Shown: positions 34,857 to 44,567, counted from the stretch's first letter. The stretch: DNA of 64,000 bases from Chitinophaga sp. CB10 (GCA_001870995.2 MLAV02000012.1:124001-188000); one strand, 5' to 3'. Notes: generated by a model from the letters alone, not told the origin. Made by a program: numbers and translations.

Positions 34857-37838
34857 TTATTGTTTGATTACCTTATATGCTTTGGTCCTGTTATCCATAT
34901 ACAATTTAAGCATATACATCCCCGGCTTCAGGTTGCGTCCTACCCTGCTGCCATCCTTGCCCCTGCCGCGTTCCAGCATCCTCCCATTGAGATCATAAAC
35001 CTCATAGTTAAACGTAGATGGCGTTCTGATTTGAAAGGCCTGGGTGGTTGGATTGGGATAGATGACCACACCATCCTCCTTGTCTTGTTCCGACGATGTT
35101 TCTGCAATCAGGCTAGCCGCGCCCGGCGTGCTTAACAGGTCGAACCTGAATTGCTGGTTGGTACCGCTGCCGCAGGTCCATTGCTGAATGAGTGCGCCGT
35201 TAGCCGAAGAGGCATTGGCTACATCGAGGCATTTGCCGCTGTGGCGGGCTTTGATCTGGAAATAGCCGCCCCCCATATCCACAAGCTGAAACTGCTGATT
35301 GGTACCTGCGCCGGCAGTCCACTGCTGCACCTTAGCGCCATCAGCGGTGGAGAATCCATCTATGTCCAGGTTTTTCCCGCTGTGTACCGCCTTCAGGGTG
35401 TAATAACCGCTGCCGGTGCTGGTGATCACCCATTGCTGGTTTGCCCCGCCGCTGGCCGGCCATTGGTTTACCTGTGCGCCATCGGAAGTAGCTGCGCCTA
35501 CCACATCCATCACCTGGTTGCTATGCCGGGCGACGACGCGGTAAGTACCGCCCGAAACTACGGAGGAGGTACTCTGCATGTCCCCGTAAATTATACCGCG
35601 ACCTGTGCCGCCTAAATACAACCGGCCATACACGCGCGGATCGCCGGTGATGATGGTGACAGTGCCGTACTGGTGCTGGGCATCGTTGATGCGCGTCCAG
35701 GTGGCGCCGATATCATCAGAGCGGTAGAAGCCATAGGTATTATTGATCGTTCCTACGACAAACACCGCGGGATATGTCTGCCCCGGTGCGGCTTTCCCGA
35801 ATGCGACCGCTGTAGCGCTCTGGATATTATTCAATTTTGTAAAACTGGTTCCTGAATTGGTAGAACGATACAATCCGCCGGGATTGGCCAGCCAGATATC
35901 GCCTTCCACGCCAAATACGGTGCGGATACGCGCCAGCCAGGCCTGGTAATCAGGGACGGCCGGCAGTCCGGTAGCCTGGATAGAGAATGATGCGCCGCCA
36001 TTTGTACTTACCCATACCCTGCCGTTAACCATATCGTATGCATAGAACTTCTGGGCATTCACCCGGTCGGCCACCGGCTTCAGGCCAGCAGGAATACCGC
36101 TGGAAGCGGTCCAGGATGCGCCGCGATTCGTTGAGTAATAAATAGCCGAGGCGCCTTGCGGGGCCCAGACGATGCGGTTTCCATCTGCGGAAATGGCGAT
36201 ATTACCGCCGCCGGTAGTACCGGCAGGCGCGCTGCTAAAGGCCGTCCACGAGCTGCCCCCATCGGTTGAATAAGCGCCGTAATTGGCGCCGGCATTATAA
36301 TGTGTACGCGCCATGAAGGTGGGCGCGTTCTGTGCGAAATCGATGCTGGTATTGGTGCCGTACAGGGGCGATAAACGACCTGCCGCCGGCGAGGCATCCA
36401 GGTTGTCGTGTTTAAAGCCATCGATATCCCCGAGGGCACTGATTAACGGCGCACCGGACGGTGGACTGATCAACTCAAGTGCGGCTGTTTCCTCCAATCC
36501 ATTCGCCTGGAAAATCCAGTTGGTAGGATTTGCCCCGAGGTTATTGGAATTATAAACGCCATAGCCGGTTACAAACCATGCGTTGCTGGTATTGAATGGA
36601 TCAATGTCCACATCTCCCAGCCAGTGCGGATTTGACTGGGCGGCATAGGCTGCCAGGGAATGGTCCCAGGTGGCGTTGGCGAGTAAAGCCGTCCAATTGG
36701 CGCCGCCATCGGTCGTGCGATAGACTTCATCGCGGGGATACCAGCGATCCAGCGTGCTTACGATCACATGGTTGGGATTTTGCGCATCCACGGAGATGCC
36801 GCCGTAACCGCCTTGTGCGGATGAAGGAGTGATATTCGTCCAGGTATTATTGGCAGGGTTCAGCTTCCACACGGCGCCGGTGCTAACGTTATTCGGGCCG
36901 TTGGCATCCGAATAGGACAAGTATATTATCCCATTGGACCCGCGTGCAGCCTGATGAGGCATCAGGTTAGTCGGCTGCCCGGGAATGGCGGACCAGCTGG
37001 CCCCGCCATCCGTGCTCTTATACAGGTTGGTCCCTTTTTGCATAACGCCCACGTATATAGTTTGCGTGGCAGCGCCGGCGGAGCTGCTGGTTTTATCGAA
37101 CAGCACAAAAGCGATGCCTCCGGAGCCAACGGGACTGCTGCTTACCGGGAAGCTGTTTACCTTGGACCAGGACGCCCCGTAGTTAGTGCTTTTCCAGAGG
37201 CCGTCCGTACTGGATCCCAGGAAAAGGATGCTGCCGAGGTTGGGGTCCACCTGCAGGCGTTCGCCGGCAGAGCGGCCATCTTCGTTACCTCCGAGCTTGA
37301 TGGGCAGGCTATTGCGCGTCCAGGTGGCGCCTTTGTTGGTGGAGGAATAAATTGCTCCCTGTGCGCCCCAGGATTGCGTGTAAAGGCCGGTGGCCATATA
37401 CACCCGGTTAGCGTCGGAAGGATCGGCCGCCATGCTGACAACGCCGAAATCATCACCGGATGCAAAGCTGTCGGACAGCGGGATCCAGACTTTGTTTACA
37501 GGGTCCCAGCGATAGGCCCCGCCTATATCAGTGCGGGCGTAGACCAGGTTCTGCTGGGCAAGGCTGTAAATAATCCCCGTAACGAATCCGCCTCCGCGTA
37601 TCTGTACGTTTTTCCATTGGTAAGACTGCGCCTGTACTGCAGCCGGCAGCAGGCTGAGGAGCCAGCAGCATAGGAATATCAGCGTCGTTACTATTTGTTT
37701 GTTGGTAGCCTTGCAGGATTTCCCGCGAAGGACCTGGTATTGATTGAACCCATTGTCAGAATTTGGCGGTAGCGGATAAAGCGCGTTGTTTAGTCGCCTC
37801 TCCGCCTGTTGTTGTGTGAAAGTTTTGGAGGATGTCAT
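34857..37838 (-). CDS. Secreted GH74-like (xyloglucanase-type) protein with ricin-type lectin and type IX sorting domain
   Basis: A 993-residue exported protein. The hydrophobic export segment (about 48-70, ending AAVQAQ) sits after an unusually long polar N-terminus, so a later non-ATG start is possible. Residues about 72-755 form two beta-propellers with the GH74 pattern: WKNVQIRGGGFVTGIIYS, YARTDIGGAYRWD (candidate catalytic Asp), STNKGATW, DGLWKSTNYGASW, STDGGASW, GDVDIDPFNTSNAWFVTGYG. Three ricin-B-like repeats follow (VMDVVGAATSDGAQVNQW, NLDIDGFSTADGAKVQQW, CLDVANASSANGALIQQW), then a sorting tail (VIYPNPTTQAFQI to KVIKQ). GH74 enzymes cleave xyloglucan; here the exact substrate is inferred. 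No transporter or regulator is linked. Confidence 0.85.
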   Translation of the reverse strand: MTSSKTFTQQQAERRLNNALYPLPPNSDNGFNQYQVLRGKSCKATNKQIVTTLIFLCCWLLSLLPAAVQAQSYQWKNVQIRGGGFVTGIIYSLAQQNLVYARTDIGGAYRWDPVNKVWIPLSDSFASGDDFGVVSMAADPSDANRVYMATGLYTQSWGAQGAIYSSTNKGATWTRNSLPIKLGGNEDGRSAGERLQVDPNLGSILFLGSSTDGLWKSTNYGASWSKVNSFPVSSSPVGSGGIAFVLFDKTSSSAGAATQTIYVGVMQKGTNLYKSTDGGASWSAIPGQPTNLMPHQAARGSNGIIYLSYSDANGPNNVSTGAVWKLNPANNTWTNITPSSAQGGYGGISVDAQNPNHVIVSTLDRWYPRDEVYRTTDGGANWTALLANATWDHSLAAYAAQSNPHWLGDVDIDPFNTSNAWFVTGYGVYNSNNLGANPTNWIFQANGLEETAALELISPPSGAPLISALGDIDGFKHDNLDASPAAGRLSPLYGTNTSIDFAQNAPTFMARTHYNAGANYGAYSTDGGSSWTAFSSAPAGTTGGGNIAISADGNRIVWAPQGASAIYYSTNRGASWTASSGIPAGLKPVADRVNAQKFYAYDMVNGRVWVSTNGGASFSIQATGLPAVPDYQAWLARIRTVFGVEGDIWLANPGGLYRSTNSGTSFTKLNNIQSATAVAFGKAAPGQTYPAVFVVGTINNTYGFYRSDDIGATWTRINDAQHQYGTVTIITGDPRVYGRLYLGGTGRGIIYGDMQSTSSVVSGGTYRVVARHSNQVMDVVGAATSDGAQVNQWPASGGANQQWVITSTGSGYYTLKAVHSGKNLDIDGFSTADGAKVQQWTAGAGTNQQFQLVDMGGGYFQIKARHSGKCLDVANASSANGALIQQWTCGSGTNQQFRFDLLSTPGAASLIAETSSEQDKEDGVVIYPNPTTQAFQIRTPSTFNYEVYDLNGRMLERGRGKDGSRVGRNLKPGMYMLKLYMDNRTKAYKVIKQ

Positions 37839-38274
37839 AATTACGGTTTAAATGAACACATAGGAATATTAGGGCTACTCATACAGGAATAGCCTGGAAC
37901 TTTGGAACATTAAGGAGAAATTGATTCCGTATATGCCCGTGACATCGTTTTACCCAAGTACAGAAAACGTGGAATAAAGCAGTAAAACGATCAGCGCTCT
38001 CTATTTAAGTAAATGGACCATGAGCCGGCGGCATGGCATTACAGGCAAATAGTAAAGGTGAGTACCAGCGGTGCTGCATAACGGGAAATCCTTCTCTCAT
38101 AAGATGGGGTAAAGCTACAGGGGTAATTTTTGATACAGGGGGGCGGAATGTTGCAGTTTGGAGGGGGGAATGATACAGGGGGTGAAATTGTGGGGCAGCG
38201 GGGTTGGTTTAAAGGGAGGTGATTTAGGGAGAGATGACTGTACAGCGCCTTGCTCCAAAAGCAGCAAGCAATTA
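37839..38274. other. 436-bp intergenic region with G-rich stretch
   Basis: Upstream region of the GH74-like gene. Between about 38135 and 38225 the plus strand has repeated runs of four to seven G, including two GATACAGGGG copies. No open frame or recognised regulatory motif was found. Confidence 0.55.
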
Positions 38275-38304
38275 AACCGGGGTATAGCCCGTTATACCCC
38301 GGTT
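38275..38304 (-). terminator. Hairpin after the VOC gene
   Basis: AACCGGGGTATA and TATACCCCGGTT form a perfect 12-bp stem with a 6-base loop, 11 bp after the VOC stop. The T-run is weak, so it may act as a terminator or an RNA 3'-end stabiliser. Confidence 0.65.
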
Positions 38305-38315
38305 ATAGCATTGTG

Positions 38316-38726
38316 TTAGTTTGCCTGGCGGAATCGTAACCTGGCCTCCTCAGCTACAGGCGTAAAGAAATTGACCAGGTTACCATCCGGATCACGGAAG
38401 AGTAAGGACCGGTTACCCCAGGGCATGGTGGTCGGTGGTTGGACAATTTCCGTAGATGCGAGTTCCTTTACCCTTTGATAACGTTCATCGACATCCTCCA
38501 CATAAAATTCAATTATAACCGAATGGTTACTGGCCGCGGCAGCTACCTTTTGCCCGCCGAAAAGTTCCAGTGTACGGGTACTTCCGATGGCCAAATTGCC
38601 GTTGGGAGTGCGTACTTCTGCAAAATCTTCGGTGTAAAATGTAAAAGACAAGCCCGTTACCTGTTCATAAAAATCAACCAGGGGCCTGACCTCGGCGGTT
38701 ATAATCCGGATGGAAGCAAGATTCAT
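38316..38726 (-). CDS. VOC-family (glyoxalase/bleomycin-resistance-like) protein
   Basis: A 136-residue protein with two beta-alpha-beta-beta-beta units: LASIRIITAEVRPLVDFYEQVTG, then SVIIEFYVEDVDERYQRV, ending PWGNRSLLFRDPDGNLVNFFTPV. The last segment carries the usual D-P-x-G-N-x-x-x-F/L motif. Metal ligands are not evident at the first position, so the reaction cannot be predicted. Single gene or first of no obvious operon. Confidence 0.85.
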   Translation of the reverse strand: MNLASIRIITAEVRPLVDFYEQVTGLSFTFYTEDFAEVRTPNGNLAIGSTRTLELFGGQKVAAAASNHSVIIEFYVEDVDERYQRVKELASTEIVQPPTTMPWGNRSLLFRDPDGNLVNFFTPVAEEARLRFRQAN

Positions 38727-38843
38727 ACTGTTATTGTTTTAGGCAAAGGAAATGCCGGCGAGTGACAACAGTATGTCAGCAGGCTAAAAAAATAGTTGTA
38801 ATCACAAACCCTTATGCCACCAACAGCAGAACTGTTACCTGTA

Positions 38844-39356
38844 TTAACGGCTGGTCAAAAGCTCCTGCTTTATATAGAAGGTTGCCAAGTCCGTATTGCT
38901 AAAGTCAGTAAAGCCGGCTTGCCGTAACTGGGTTACCAATTGCCCCCGGTGATACGTAGCGTGGTTCACCATATGCTGTACGGATTGCCAGAACAACAGC
39001 TGCCCTTGCCTGCCGTTGGGATATACAAAATAGACCGGCTTAGAATAATCTTCTTCAGGATAGTTATCTATGACGTCCTGCAGGTCAGCCGAAGCCAATT
39101 TCCACAATTCCAGCAGGTCGCTTTTGGCGCCGTTAAAAACAGTAGAAAGAAAAACTGGTTGATTGACTTTTGTCCAGAAGTCTATCCATATTTTCTTTGC
39201 GCTGACCATGTGAAGCGCCGTCTGCCGGATACTCCCAAAACTGCTGACGGCGCGTTGTATCCACTGTTCTTCGGTAATCTGCTCCAACCAATCGATTGCC
39301 TGGCTGTCCGACCAGTTAAGGTATTCAGCTAAATCTGCTAAGTAATTCCTCGTCAT
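38844..39356 (-). CDS. DinB-family protein (second)
   Basis: A 170-residue helical protein: LADLAEYLNWSDSQAIDWLEQI, RQTALHMVSAKKIW, and QSVQHMVNHATYHRGQLVTQLRQAG, where LHM, NHATYHRGQ give the three metal-site histidines of DinB proteins. It lacks the fuller start of the protein at 28.3 kb and is not a close paralogue. Function unknown. It lies between the VOC and AraC genes on the same strand with 51-117 bp gaps. Confidence 0.85.
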   Translation of the reverse strand: MTRNYLADLAEYLNWSDSQAIDWLEQITEEQWIQRAVSSFGSIRQTALHMVSAKKIWIDFWTKVNQPVFLSTVFNGAKSDLLELWKLASADLQDVIDNYPEEDYSKPVYFVYPNGRQGQLLFWQSVQHMVNHATYHRGQLVTQLRQAGFTDFSNTDLATFYIKQELLTSR

Positions 39357-39407
39357 AATTTGCGTGTTTTTATTGAACGCAAAATTACCCGGCAGTTCCC
39401 CGCGGGA

Positions 39408-40256
39408 TTATTCCTGATCGCCCAAAAGCTGTCGCTGATCGGTCAGGTGCTGTTGCAGAAATTCTTTTGGGCTCATCCCATACACCTGTTTAAACGCCTG
39501 TGAAAACCCGGAATGGTTCTCATAGCCAACCTTGTAAAAAATCTCTCCCGGTTTTTCATGTTGCAGTAACAGCGACCTGGCCAGCGCCATTTTCTGTTTC
39601 AGGAAGTATTGGCTGGGGGTATCATTGTACAACCTGAGAAACCTTCGTTTGAAGGTACTAACACTGGTATGGCAGAGAAAGGCCAGCTCTTCAAGGGTGA
39701 GATTATTTGTAATATTCAGTTCCACCGCCTTGCGGATCTGAAAATCCGACGCTGCCTCCTCGTGGTTTGCCTGAAAGGCCATCAGCTCGGCGGGATACTT
39801 TTGAATAAGATATAATAGCAGCTCTTCCAGTTTAAGCTCCAGCATCCTTTCCCATAAAGGCCCCTGCCCTGCCCCGGTTAATTTAAGTGAGGCGATATAA
39901 TTTTCAATAAACGCATCCTTTTCAAATACCAAAAAAGGTTTTCCCATGCTACCCGTCAGCGGTGAAGCGCTGTTAATATTCGCAGCATGCCTGACCAGGA
40001 ATGTGGTAAGCATTGCATGATCAAAAAAGAACATTGTACTTCGATAGCGGTTATCCAGTGGCAACTTTTCTGTCATTAAACAATGACCGGCAGACAGCAG
40101 GACAAATTGGTTCTCCTTAATGGTAGTGGTATCGTTAGCATAGATTACCCTCTTTTCACCTTGCTCCAGGAAGGAGAAAAAATTTTGCGGCAGAAACACC
40201 CTGGTACGGGGCGCCCGCCGTTCCGAAACATAATATTGTAGATGAAGCCTGTGCAT
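39408..40256 (-). CDS. AraC-family transcriptional regulator
   Basis: A 282-residue protein with an N-terminal cupin-like sensor (about 1-150; QNFFSFLEQGEKRVIYANDTTTIKENQFVLLSAGHCL) and a C-terminal double helix-turn-helix (about 180-275): LTLEELAFLCHTSVSTFKRRFLRLYNDTPSQYFLKQKMALA, then PGEIFYKVGYENHSGFSQAFKQVYGMSPKEFL. It is divergent from the SDR gene at 40416, the arrangement typical of a regulator controlling its neighbour. Confidence 0.88.
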   Translation of the reverse strand: MHRLHLQYYVSERRAPRTRVFLPQNFFSFLEQGEKRVIYANDTTTIKENQFVLLSAGHCLMTEKLPLDNRYRSTMFFFDHAMLTTFLVRHAANINSASPLTGSMGKPFLVFEKDAFIENYIASLKLTGAGQGPLWERMLELKLEELLLYLIQKYPAELMAFQANHEEAASDFQIRKAVELNITNNLTLEELAFLCHTSVSTFKRRFLRLYNDTPSQYFLKQKMALARSLLLQHEKPGEIFYKVGYENHSGFSQAFKQVYGMSPKEFLQQHLTDQRQLLGDQE

Positions 40257-40415
40257 ATTTAAAAGGACTGTGCGGTTTTTCCTCTGGAATAATTTCCTGC
40301 AGTTAGTGTGATTTTATCATCCAAGCACCACCAGTAATCAGACTACAAAATTCGGTAATTAGACTAAAAGCGCACCATCACATTTCTTCAACTTTGCCAT
40401 AGAAAATAAATTATT

Positions 40416-41243
40416 ATGGCACAGCAAACGAATAAAGTATGGTTCATTACCGGCGCTTCGCGCGGCCTGGGCAGGATATGGACAGAAGCGGCATTGAAAC
40501 GCGGAGATAAAGTAGCGGCAACCGCCCGCACCCTTAGCAGCATTGCATCACTGGAAAGCCAGTATGGGGACCAGGTGCTCACGCTGGAAATGGACGTCAC
40601 CAATCGCGACCAGGTTCATGCCGCGGTTACCAAAGCACACGCGCATTTTGGCCGGCTGGACATCGTGCTGAATAACGCAGGATATCCGCTGATCAGCACC
40701 GTGGAAGAAGCCAATACGGACGACATCCGCGCATTGTATGAAACCAATGTACTGGGGCCTGTCACTGTACTCCAGGCTGCCATTCCGCTGCTCCGCAGCC
40801 AGGGTCACGGTCATATTCTCGGCACCTCCAGCAACCTGGGCCACATCTCCTTGCCTATTTTAGGCTTTTACTGCTCCTCCAAATGGGCGTTCGAAGCCAT
40901 CCACGAAAGCGCGGCGACAGAACTGGCCCCATTCGGTATTAAAGTAACCATTATAGAGCCAGGCGCTTACGCCACAGAGTTTGGCAGCTCGCAACTAGGT
41001 AATTTCATGAGCGGAATGGACATCTATAAGGATTTCAAAATGCAATTTCTCGAGGGGATGAAGGGAATGGAAAAAGGTAACCCGGCCGCTACTCCACCCG
41101 CTTTATTCCAGGTTGTAGATGCAGAAAATCCGCCACTGCGCTTTAACCTGGGCAGTCATAATCTGCCGGCGCTAAAAGCTACCTATGCGGAAAGAATAGC
41201 TACCTGGGAGGCCTGGGATGCCATCTCCTCCTCCGCGCAATGA
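40416..41243 (+). CDS. Short-chain dehydrogenase/reductase
   Basis: A 275-residue classical SDR. NAD(P)-binding TGASRGLG (about 12-19), DVTN after strand beta-4, NNAG (about 86-89) and the active-site Tyr-x-x-x-Lys in FYCSSKWAF with a preceding serine (TSSNLG). Arginine in the glycine-rich loop and TARTLSS suggest NADP. Substrate unknown. It is divergent from one AraC gene and 62 bp upstream of another. Confidence 0.9.
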   Translation: MAQQTNKVWFITGASRGLGRIWTEAALKRGDKVAATARTLSSIASLESQYGDQVLTLEMDVTNRDQVHAAVTKAHAHFGRLDIVLNNAGYPLISTVEEANTDDIRALYETNVLGPVTVLQAAIPLLRSQGHGHILGTSSNLGHISLPILGFYCSSKWAFEAIHESAATELAPFGIKVTIIEPGAYATEFGSSQLGNFMSGMDIYKDFKMQFLEGMKGMEKGNPAATPPALFQVVDAENPPLRFNLGSHNLPALKATYAERIATWEAWDAISSSAQ

Positions 41244-41305
41244 TATCACATGCACCATAACCGGCCACTGTAATTCAATGGCCGGTTATGCTTAAATTAG
41301 CAGTT

Positions 41306-42232
41306 ATGAAGAAGAAAGAAAATCATCTGCTGAAGCTCCAGTCGCTCAGCGATGCCCACCGGCTGTTTGGCTTGCCGCAACCGCGGCATCCGCTGATCAG
41401 CCTGATCAACGGTGCCCATATGCCGCATCCGGAAAATGTTCTTCCAGGCCCCCATGTTCTCGCCTACTACAAAATTTCCTATAAACCAAAGCTTAGCGGT
41501 AAATTAAAATATGGCCAGGGCTATTATGATTTTGATGAAGGCGGGCTATTATTTGCGGCGCCCGGCCAGATCATTGGCGGCAACGACCACGAAGGCGCTG
41601 TGTGCTCGCAGTACACCCTGCTCATTCATCCTGATTTTTTCCTCGGCTATCCGCTGGCCAAAAAAATTAAACAGTACGGCTTCTTCTCCTACAGCACAAA
41701 CGAAACATTACATCTCTCTGAAGAAGAAAAAAATATCATCCTTGCTATCTTCAGCTTTATTGAAACAGAACTCAACAGTCGCATTGATGACTTCAGCCAG
41801 GAGGTAATGATCTCCCAGATTGAATTGCTGCTCAGCTATTCCAACCGTTTCCACAAGCGGCAGTTCCTTACGCGCAAAGCTGCCAGCGCCGGTGTGCTTC
41901 AAAAAATGGAAGCGCTGCTGGAAGCCTGCTTTAACAATGAAGTAACGTTAAGCAAGGGTATTCCTACAGTAGCGTACCTGGCAGAACAACTGAACCTCTC
42001 CCCTAACTACCTCAGTGACATGCTACGTACCTTAACCGGCCAAAGCGCTCAGCAGCACATTCATGAACGGCTGATAGAAAAGGCCAAGGAAAAGCTGTCG
42101 ACCACTAATCTATCGGTATCAGAAATTGCCTATGACCTGGGCTTTGAACATCCACAGTCTTTTAGCAAATTGTTTAAGACAAGGACGAATGTTTCGCCAT
42201 TGGAGTTCAGGAAGGCTTTTTCGGGTAATTAG
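41306..42232 (+). CDS. AraC-family regulator, first of two paralogues
   Basis: Start placed at ATG 41306 (MKKKENHLLKLQSLSD); an in-frame ATG six codons upstream is possible. The sensor half contains LPQPRHPLISLINGAHM and KLKYGQGYYDFDEGGLLFAAPGQI; the C-terminal HTH half contains TVAYLAEQLNLSPNYLSDML, then GQSAQQHIHERLIEKAKEKL and VSEIAYDLGFEHPQSFSKLFK. The protein at 43354 has the same blocks throughout, so the two arose by duplication with an oxidoreductase gene between them. Confidence 0.88.
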   Translation: MKKKENHLLKLQSLSDAHRLFGLPQPRHPLISLINGAHMPHPENVLPGPHVLAYYKISYKPKLSGKLKYGQGYYDFDEGGLLFAAPGQIIGGNDHEGAVCSQYTLLIHPDFFLGYPLAKKIKQYGFFSYSTNETLHLSEEEKNIILAIFSFIETELNSRIDDFSQEVMISQIELLLSYSNRFHKRQFLTRKAASAGVLQKMEALLEACFNNEVTLSKGIPTVAYLAEQLNLSPNYLSDMLRTLTGQSAQQHIHERLIEKAKEKLSTTNLSVSEIAYDLGFEHPQSFSKLFKTRTNVSPLEFRKAFSGN

Positions 42233-42383
42233 GTGTACGCCTGCAACCTGGGTTAAAAATTGATCCTGCTGGCACAAAACTAATTGTCAGGTTTTGGCTA
42301 CAACAAAGTCAAAATCGGCTACACTGGTCTTACGCATTGTTCGGACTTTTGAACCAACAAAAAAGTCTACAATAAAGTCTACA

Positions 42384-43352
42384 ATGAAAGCTGTAAGAAT
42401 TAACGAATTTGGCGGAACAGAAGTACTAAAAGTAGAGGACATTGAGCGCCCTGTTCCTGCGGAAGATGAAATTTTAGTAAAAGTCTATGCCAGCGGCGTA
42501 AATCCTGTTGACTGGGTAGTCCGTCAGGGGGGCAATGACTTTTTAAAGTCTATCCTGAAGTTGCCAATGACATTAGGATGGGATGCTGCAGGCATTATAG
42601 AAGAGGTAGGCAGTAAAGTAACCGACCTGAAAAAAGGCGATGCAGTATATGGCATCCCTAACTTCCCTGGCGACGGCAGCTATGCCGAATACGTTGCCGC
42701 CAAGGCGGATCAATTCGCACGGAAACCCAAAAGCATTTCCTTTATTGAGGCTGCCGGTGTACCTTTGACCGGGCTCGTTGCATGTAACGGTCTTTTTGAA
42801 CTCGGAAAATTGCAGGCAGGGCAACGGGTGTTTATTCATGCCGCATCGGGTGGGGTCGGCAGCCTTGCGGTACAACTCGCAAAAGCAAAAGGTGCGTATG
42901 TAATAGGCAGCGCCTCAGCCGGCAACCTGGAATTCCTAAAACAAATTGGCGCCGATGAAGTGATTGACTACAAAACACAGCATTTTGAAGATTTATTGCA
43001 GGACATGGATGTTGTGTTTGACTGTACACCGCTTCGTGATGACCAGGAGCGACTCAAGGGCATAAGTATTTTAAAAAAAGGTGGGATATTTGTAAGCGTA
43101 AATGTTGATTTTCCATTTGGCGAGGAGGTTAAAAACGCACTTGCAAAAAAGGATGCCAAAGGGGAGCTTATTTATTTACAAATAAATCACCGGCTTTGGC
43201 TGGATGAAATGGCAAAGTTGATTGACGAAGGAAAAGTAAAAGTCATTGTCAGCAAAGTTTATCCACTGGAACAGGTTGCCGAAGCACACCTGGAAAGCGC
43301 TACCTGGCACGTTCGGGGAAAATTGGTACTCGAGGTGAGAAAAGAAAATTAA
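42384..43352 (+). CDS. Quinone-oxidoreductase-like NADP-dependent MDR protein
   Basis: Start chosen at ATG 42384, where the family's MKAVRINEFGGTEVLKVED begins; the 30 codons upstream are low-complexity and not conserved-looking. The 322-residue protein has the GroES-like half (VKVYASGVNPVDWVVRQGG, LGWDAAGIIEEVG) and a Rossmann half (GQRVFIHAASGGVGSLAVQLAKAKGAYVIGSAS). The zinc-ligand cysteines of alcohol dehydrogenases are absent, which places it with zeta-crystallin-type quinone reductases. It ends 1 bp before the second AraC paralogue, so the two are co-transcribed. The DNA from here to 44.27 kb is visibly more AT-rich than the flanks. Confidence 0.88.
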   Translation: MKAVRINEFGGTEVLKVEDIERPVPAEDEILVKVYASGVNPVDWVVRQGGNDFLKSILKLPMTLGWDAAGIIEEVGSKVTDLKKGDAVYGIPNFPGDGSYAEYVAAKADQFARKPKSISFIEAAGVPLTGLVACNGLFELGKLQAGQRVFIHAASGGVGSLAVQLAKAKGAYVIGSASAGNLEFLKQIGADEVIDYKTQHFEDLLQDMDVVFDCTPLRDDQERLKGISILKKGGIFVSVNVDFPFGEEVKNALAKKDAKGELIYLQINHRLWLDEMAKLIDEGKVKVIVSKVYPLEQVAEAHLESATWHVRGKLVLEVRKEN

Positions 43353-43353
43353 T

Positions 43354-44265
43354 ATGGCAAGAAGAATTAAAACCATCAGCGAATTCCATCAGCTCCGGGG
43401 GTTGCCCAAACCGGAGCACCCTTTGATCAGCGTCATTAACGTTGAGAACGTAAAGCGCTTGCATACGGATGAGCCCATGGATTTGATACTTGATTTTTAC
43501 ATGATTGCCCTCAAAAGGATTTTTCATAATGGGAAACTCAAATACGGGCAACAGCAATACGATTTTGATGAAGGCATTATGTCTTTTTTGTCGCCCAACC
43601 AGGTTTTCAGCATTACTATTGACAAAAACGAAGAACTAAAGCAATCAGGTTATGTATTGCTCATTCATCCTGATTTTCTCTGGAATACACCATTGGCGAC
43701 CACGATAAGGCAATACGAATATTTTGATTATTCAGTAAACGAGGCGTTGTTCCTTTCAGAAAAGGAAGAAAAAACAATCATCGGGATCATAGAAAGCATC
43801 CAGCAGGAATATCAATCCACTATTGATAACTTTAGCCAGAATATCCTTATCGCCCACCTCGAAACCTTGCTGAACTATGCCGACCGCTTTTATCACCGGC
43901 AATTCATGACCCGTAAGAAAGCAAATCATCAAATTCTTGAACGATTTGAAAAATTACTGATAGACTATTTCAACGGCGAAGAGATAAGCCATAAAGGGTT
44001 GCCAACAGTACAGTATGTTTCTGATCAATTACATGTATCTGTAAGTTATCTGAGCCGTTTGCTTAAAACGCTGACAGGACAAAGCACACAGCAACATATT
44101 CATGATAAGCTGATTGAAAAAGCCAAAGAAAAATTATCTACAACCGCATTATCCGTTAGCGAAATAGCGTATGAATTGGGCTTTGAACATTCGCAATCAT
44201 TCAGTAAGCTGTTCAAAAGTAAGACTAACCAATCGCCTTTGGAATTCCGGCAATCGTTTAACTAA
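43354..44265 (+). CDS. AraC-family regulator, second paralogue
   Basis: A 303-residue protein colinear with the one at 41306: LPKPEHPLISVINVENV, GKLKYGQQQYDFDEGIMSFLSPNQV, SVSYLSRLLKTLTGQSTQQHIHDKLIEKAKEKL and VSEIAYELGFEHSQSFSKLFKSKTNQSPLEFRQSF. The C-terminal part is nearly the same as its paralogue; the sensor half has diverged, which suggests a different inducer. It starts 1 bp after the MDR oxidoreductase gene, probably its regulatory target. Confidence 0.88.
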   Translation: MARRIKTISEFHQLRGLPKPEHPLISVINVENVKRLHTDEPMDLILDFYMIALKRIFHNGKLKYGQQQYDFDEGIMSFLSPNQVFSITIDKNEELKQSGYVLLIHPDFLWNTPLATTIRQYEYFDYSVNEALFLSEKEEKTIIGIIESIQQEYQSTIDNFSQNILIAHLETLLNYADRFYHRQFMTRKKANHQILERFEKLLIDYFNGEEISHKGLPTVQYVSDQLHVSVSYLSRLLKTLTGQSTQQHIHDKLIEKAKEKLSTTALSVSEIAYELGFEHSQSFSKLFKSKTNQSPLEFRQSFN

Positions 44266-44416
44266 GCGGAGATGGGAAGCCGGATAACCGGGTTTATAGG
44301 AATAATTTCTTCCGGTCATTAAACTTTTTACGCCGTTATGCCAGTCTGGGGTGCTGTCCTGTTCCGTTTCGACCTACAGGGGGCTATACATCAACCAGGA
44401 ACTGTAGCGTTATGGC

Positions 44417-44445
44417 AAAAGGCCACTGGTTTTCAGTGGCCTTTT
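44417..44445 (+). terminator. Intrinsic terminator after the AraC paralogue
   Basis: AAAAGGCCACT and AGTGGCCTTTT form an 11-bp stem with a 7-base loop, followed by a short T-run that is part of the stem. Confidence 0.8.
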
Positions 44446-44530
44446 CCGTATCATAAATACTCATTTAATCTTCTCTTAATAAAATGGAACGATTTTAAAA
44501 TCTAACGCTACAAACTCGACTAAAAAACAA

Positions 44531-44553
44531 AACCCCGCGCCACGCGCGAGGTT
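44531..44553 (-). terminator. Intrinsic terminator of tRNA-Lys
   Basis: On the minus strand AACCTCGCG and CGCGGGGTT form a 9-bp stem (one T-G pair), followed by TTTTGTTTTTT. It begins 15 bp after the tRNA 3' end. Confidence 0.85.
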
Positions 44554-44567
44554 TGCAAGTATTCCAG

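Larger units (their letters stand above)
44266..44567. other. 302-bp intergenic region with two terminators
   Basis: Contains the AraC terminator (44417-44445) and the tRNA-Lys terminator (44531-44553). The 150 bp before them show no open frame or motif that I recognise. Confidence 0.6.

Noticed and set aside
42294..42383. N-terminal 30-residue extension of the MDR oxidoreductase
   Set aside because: The family start MKAVRI coincides with the internal ATG at 42384, and the extension is Lys/Thr/Ser-rich with short direct repeats.
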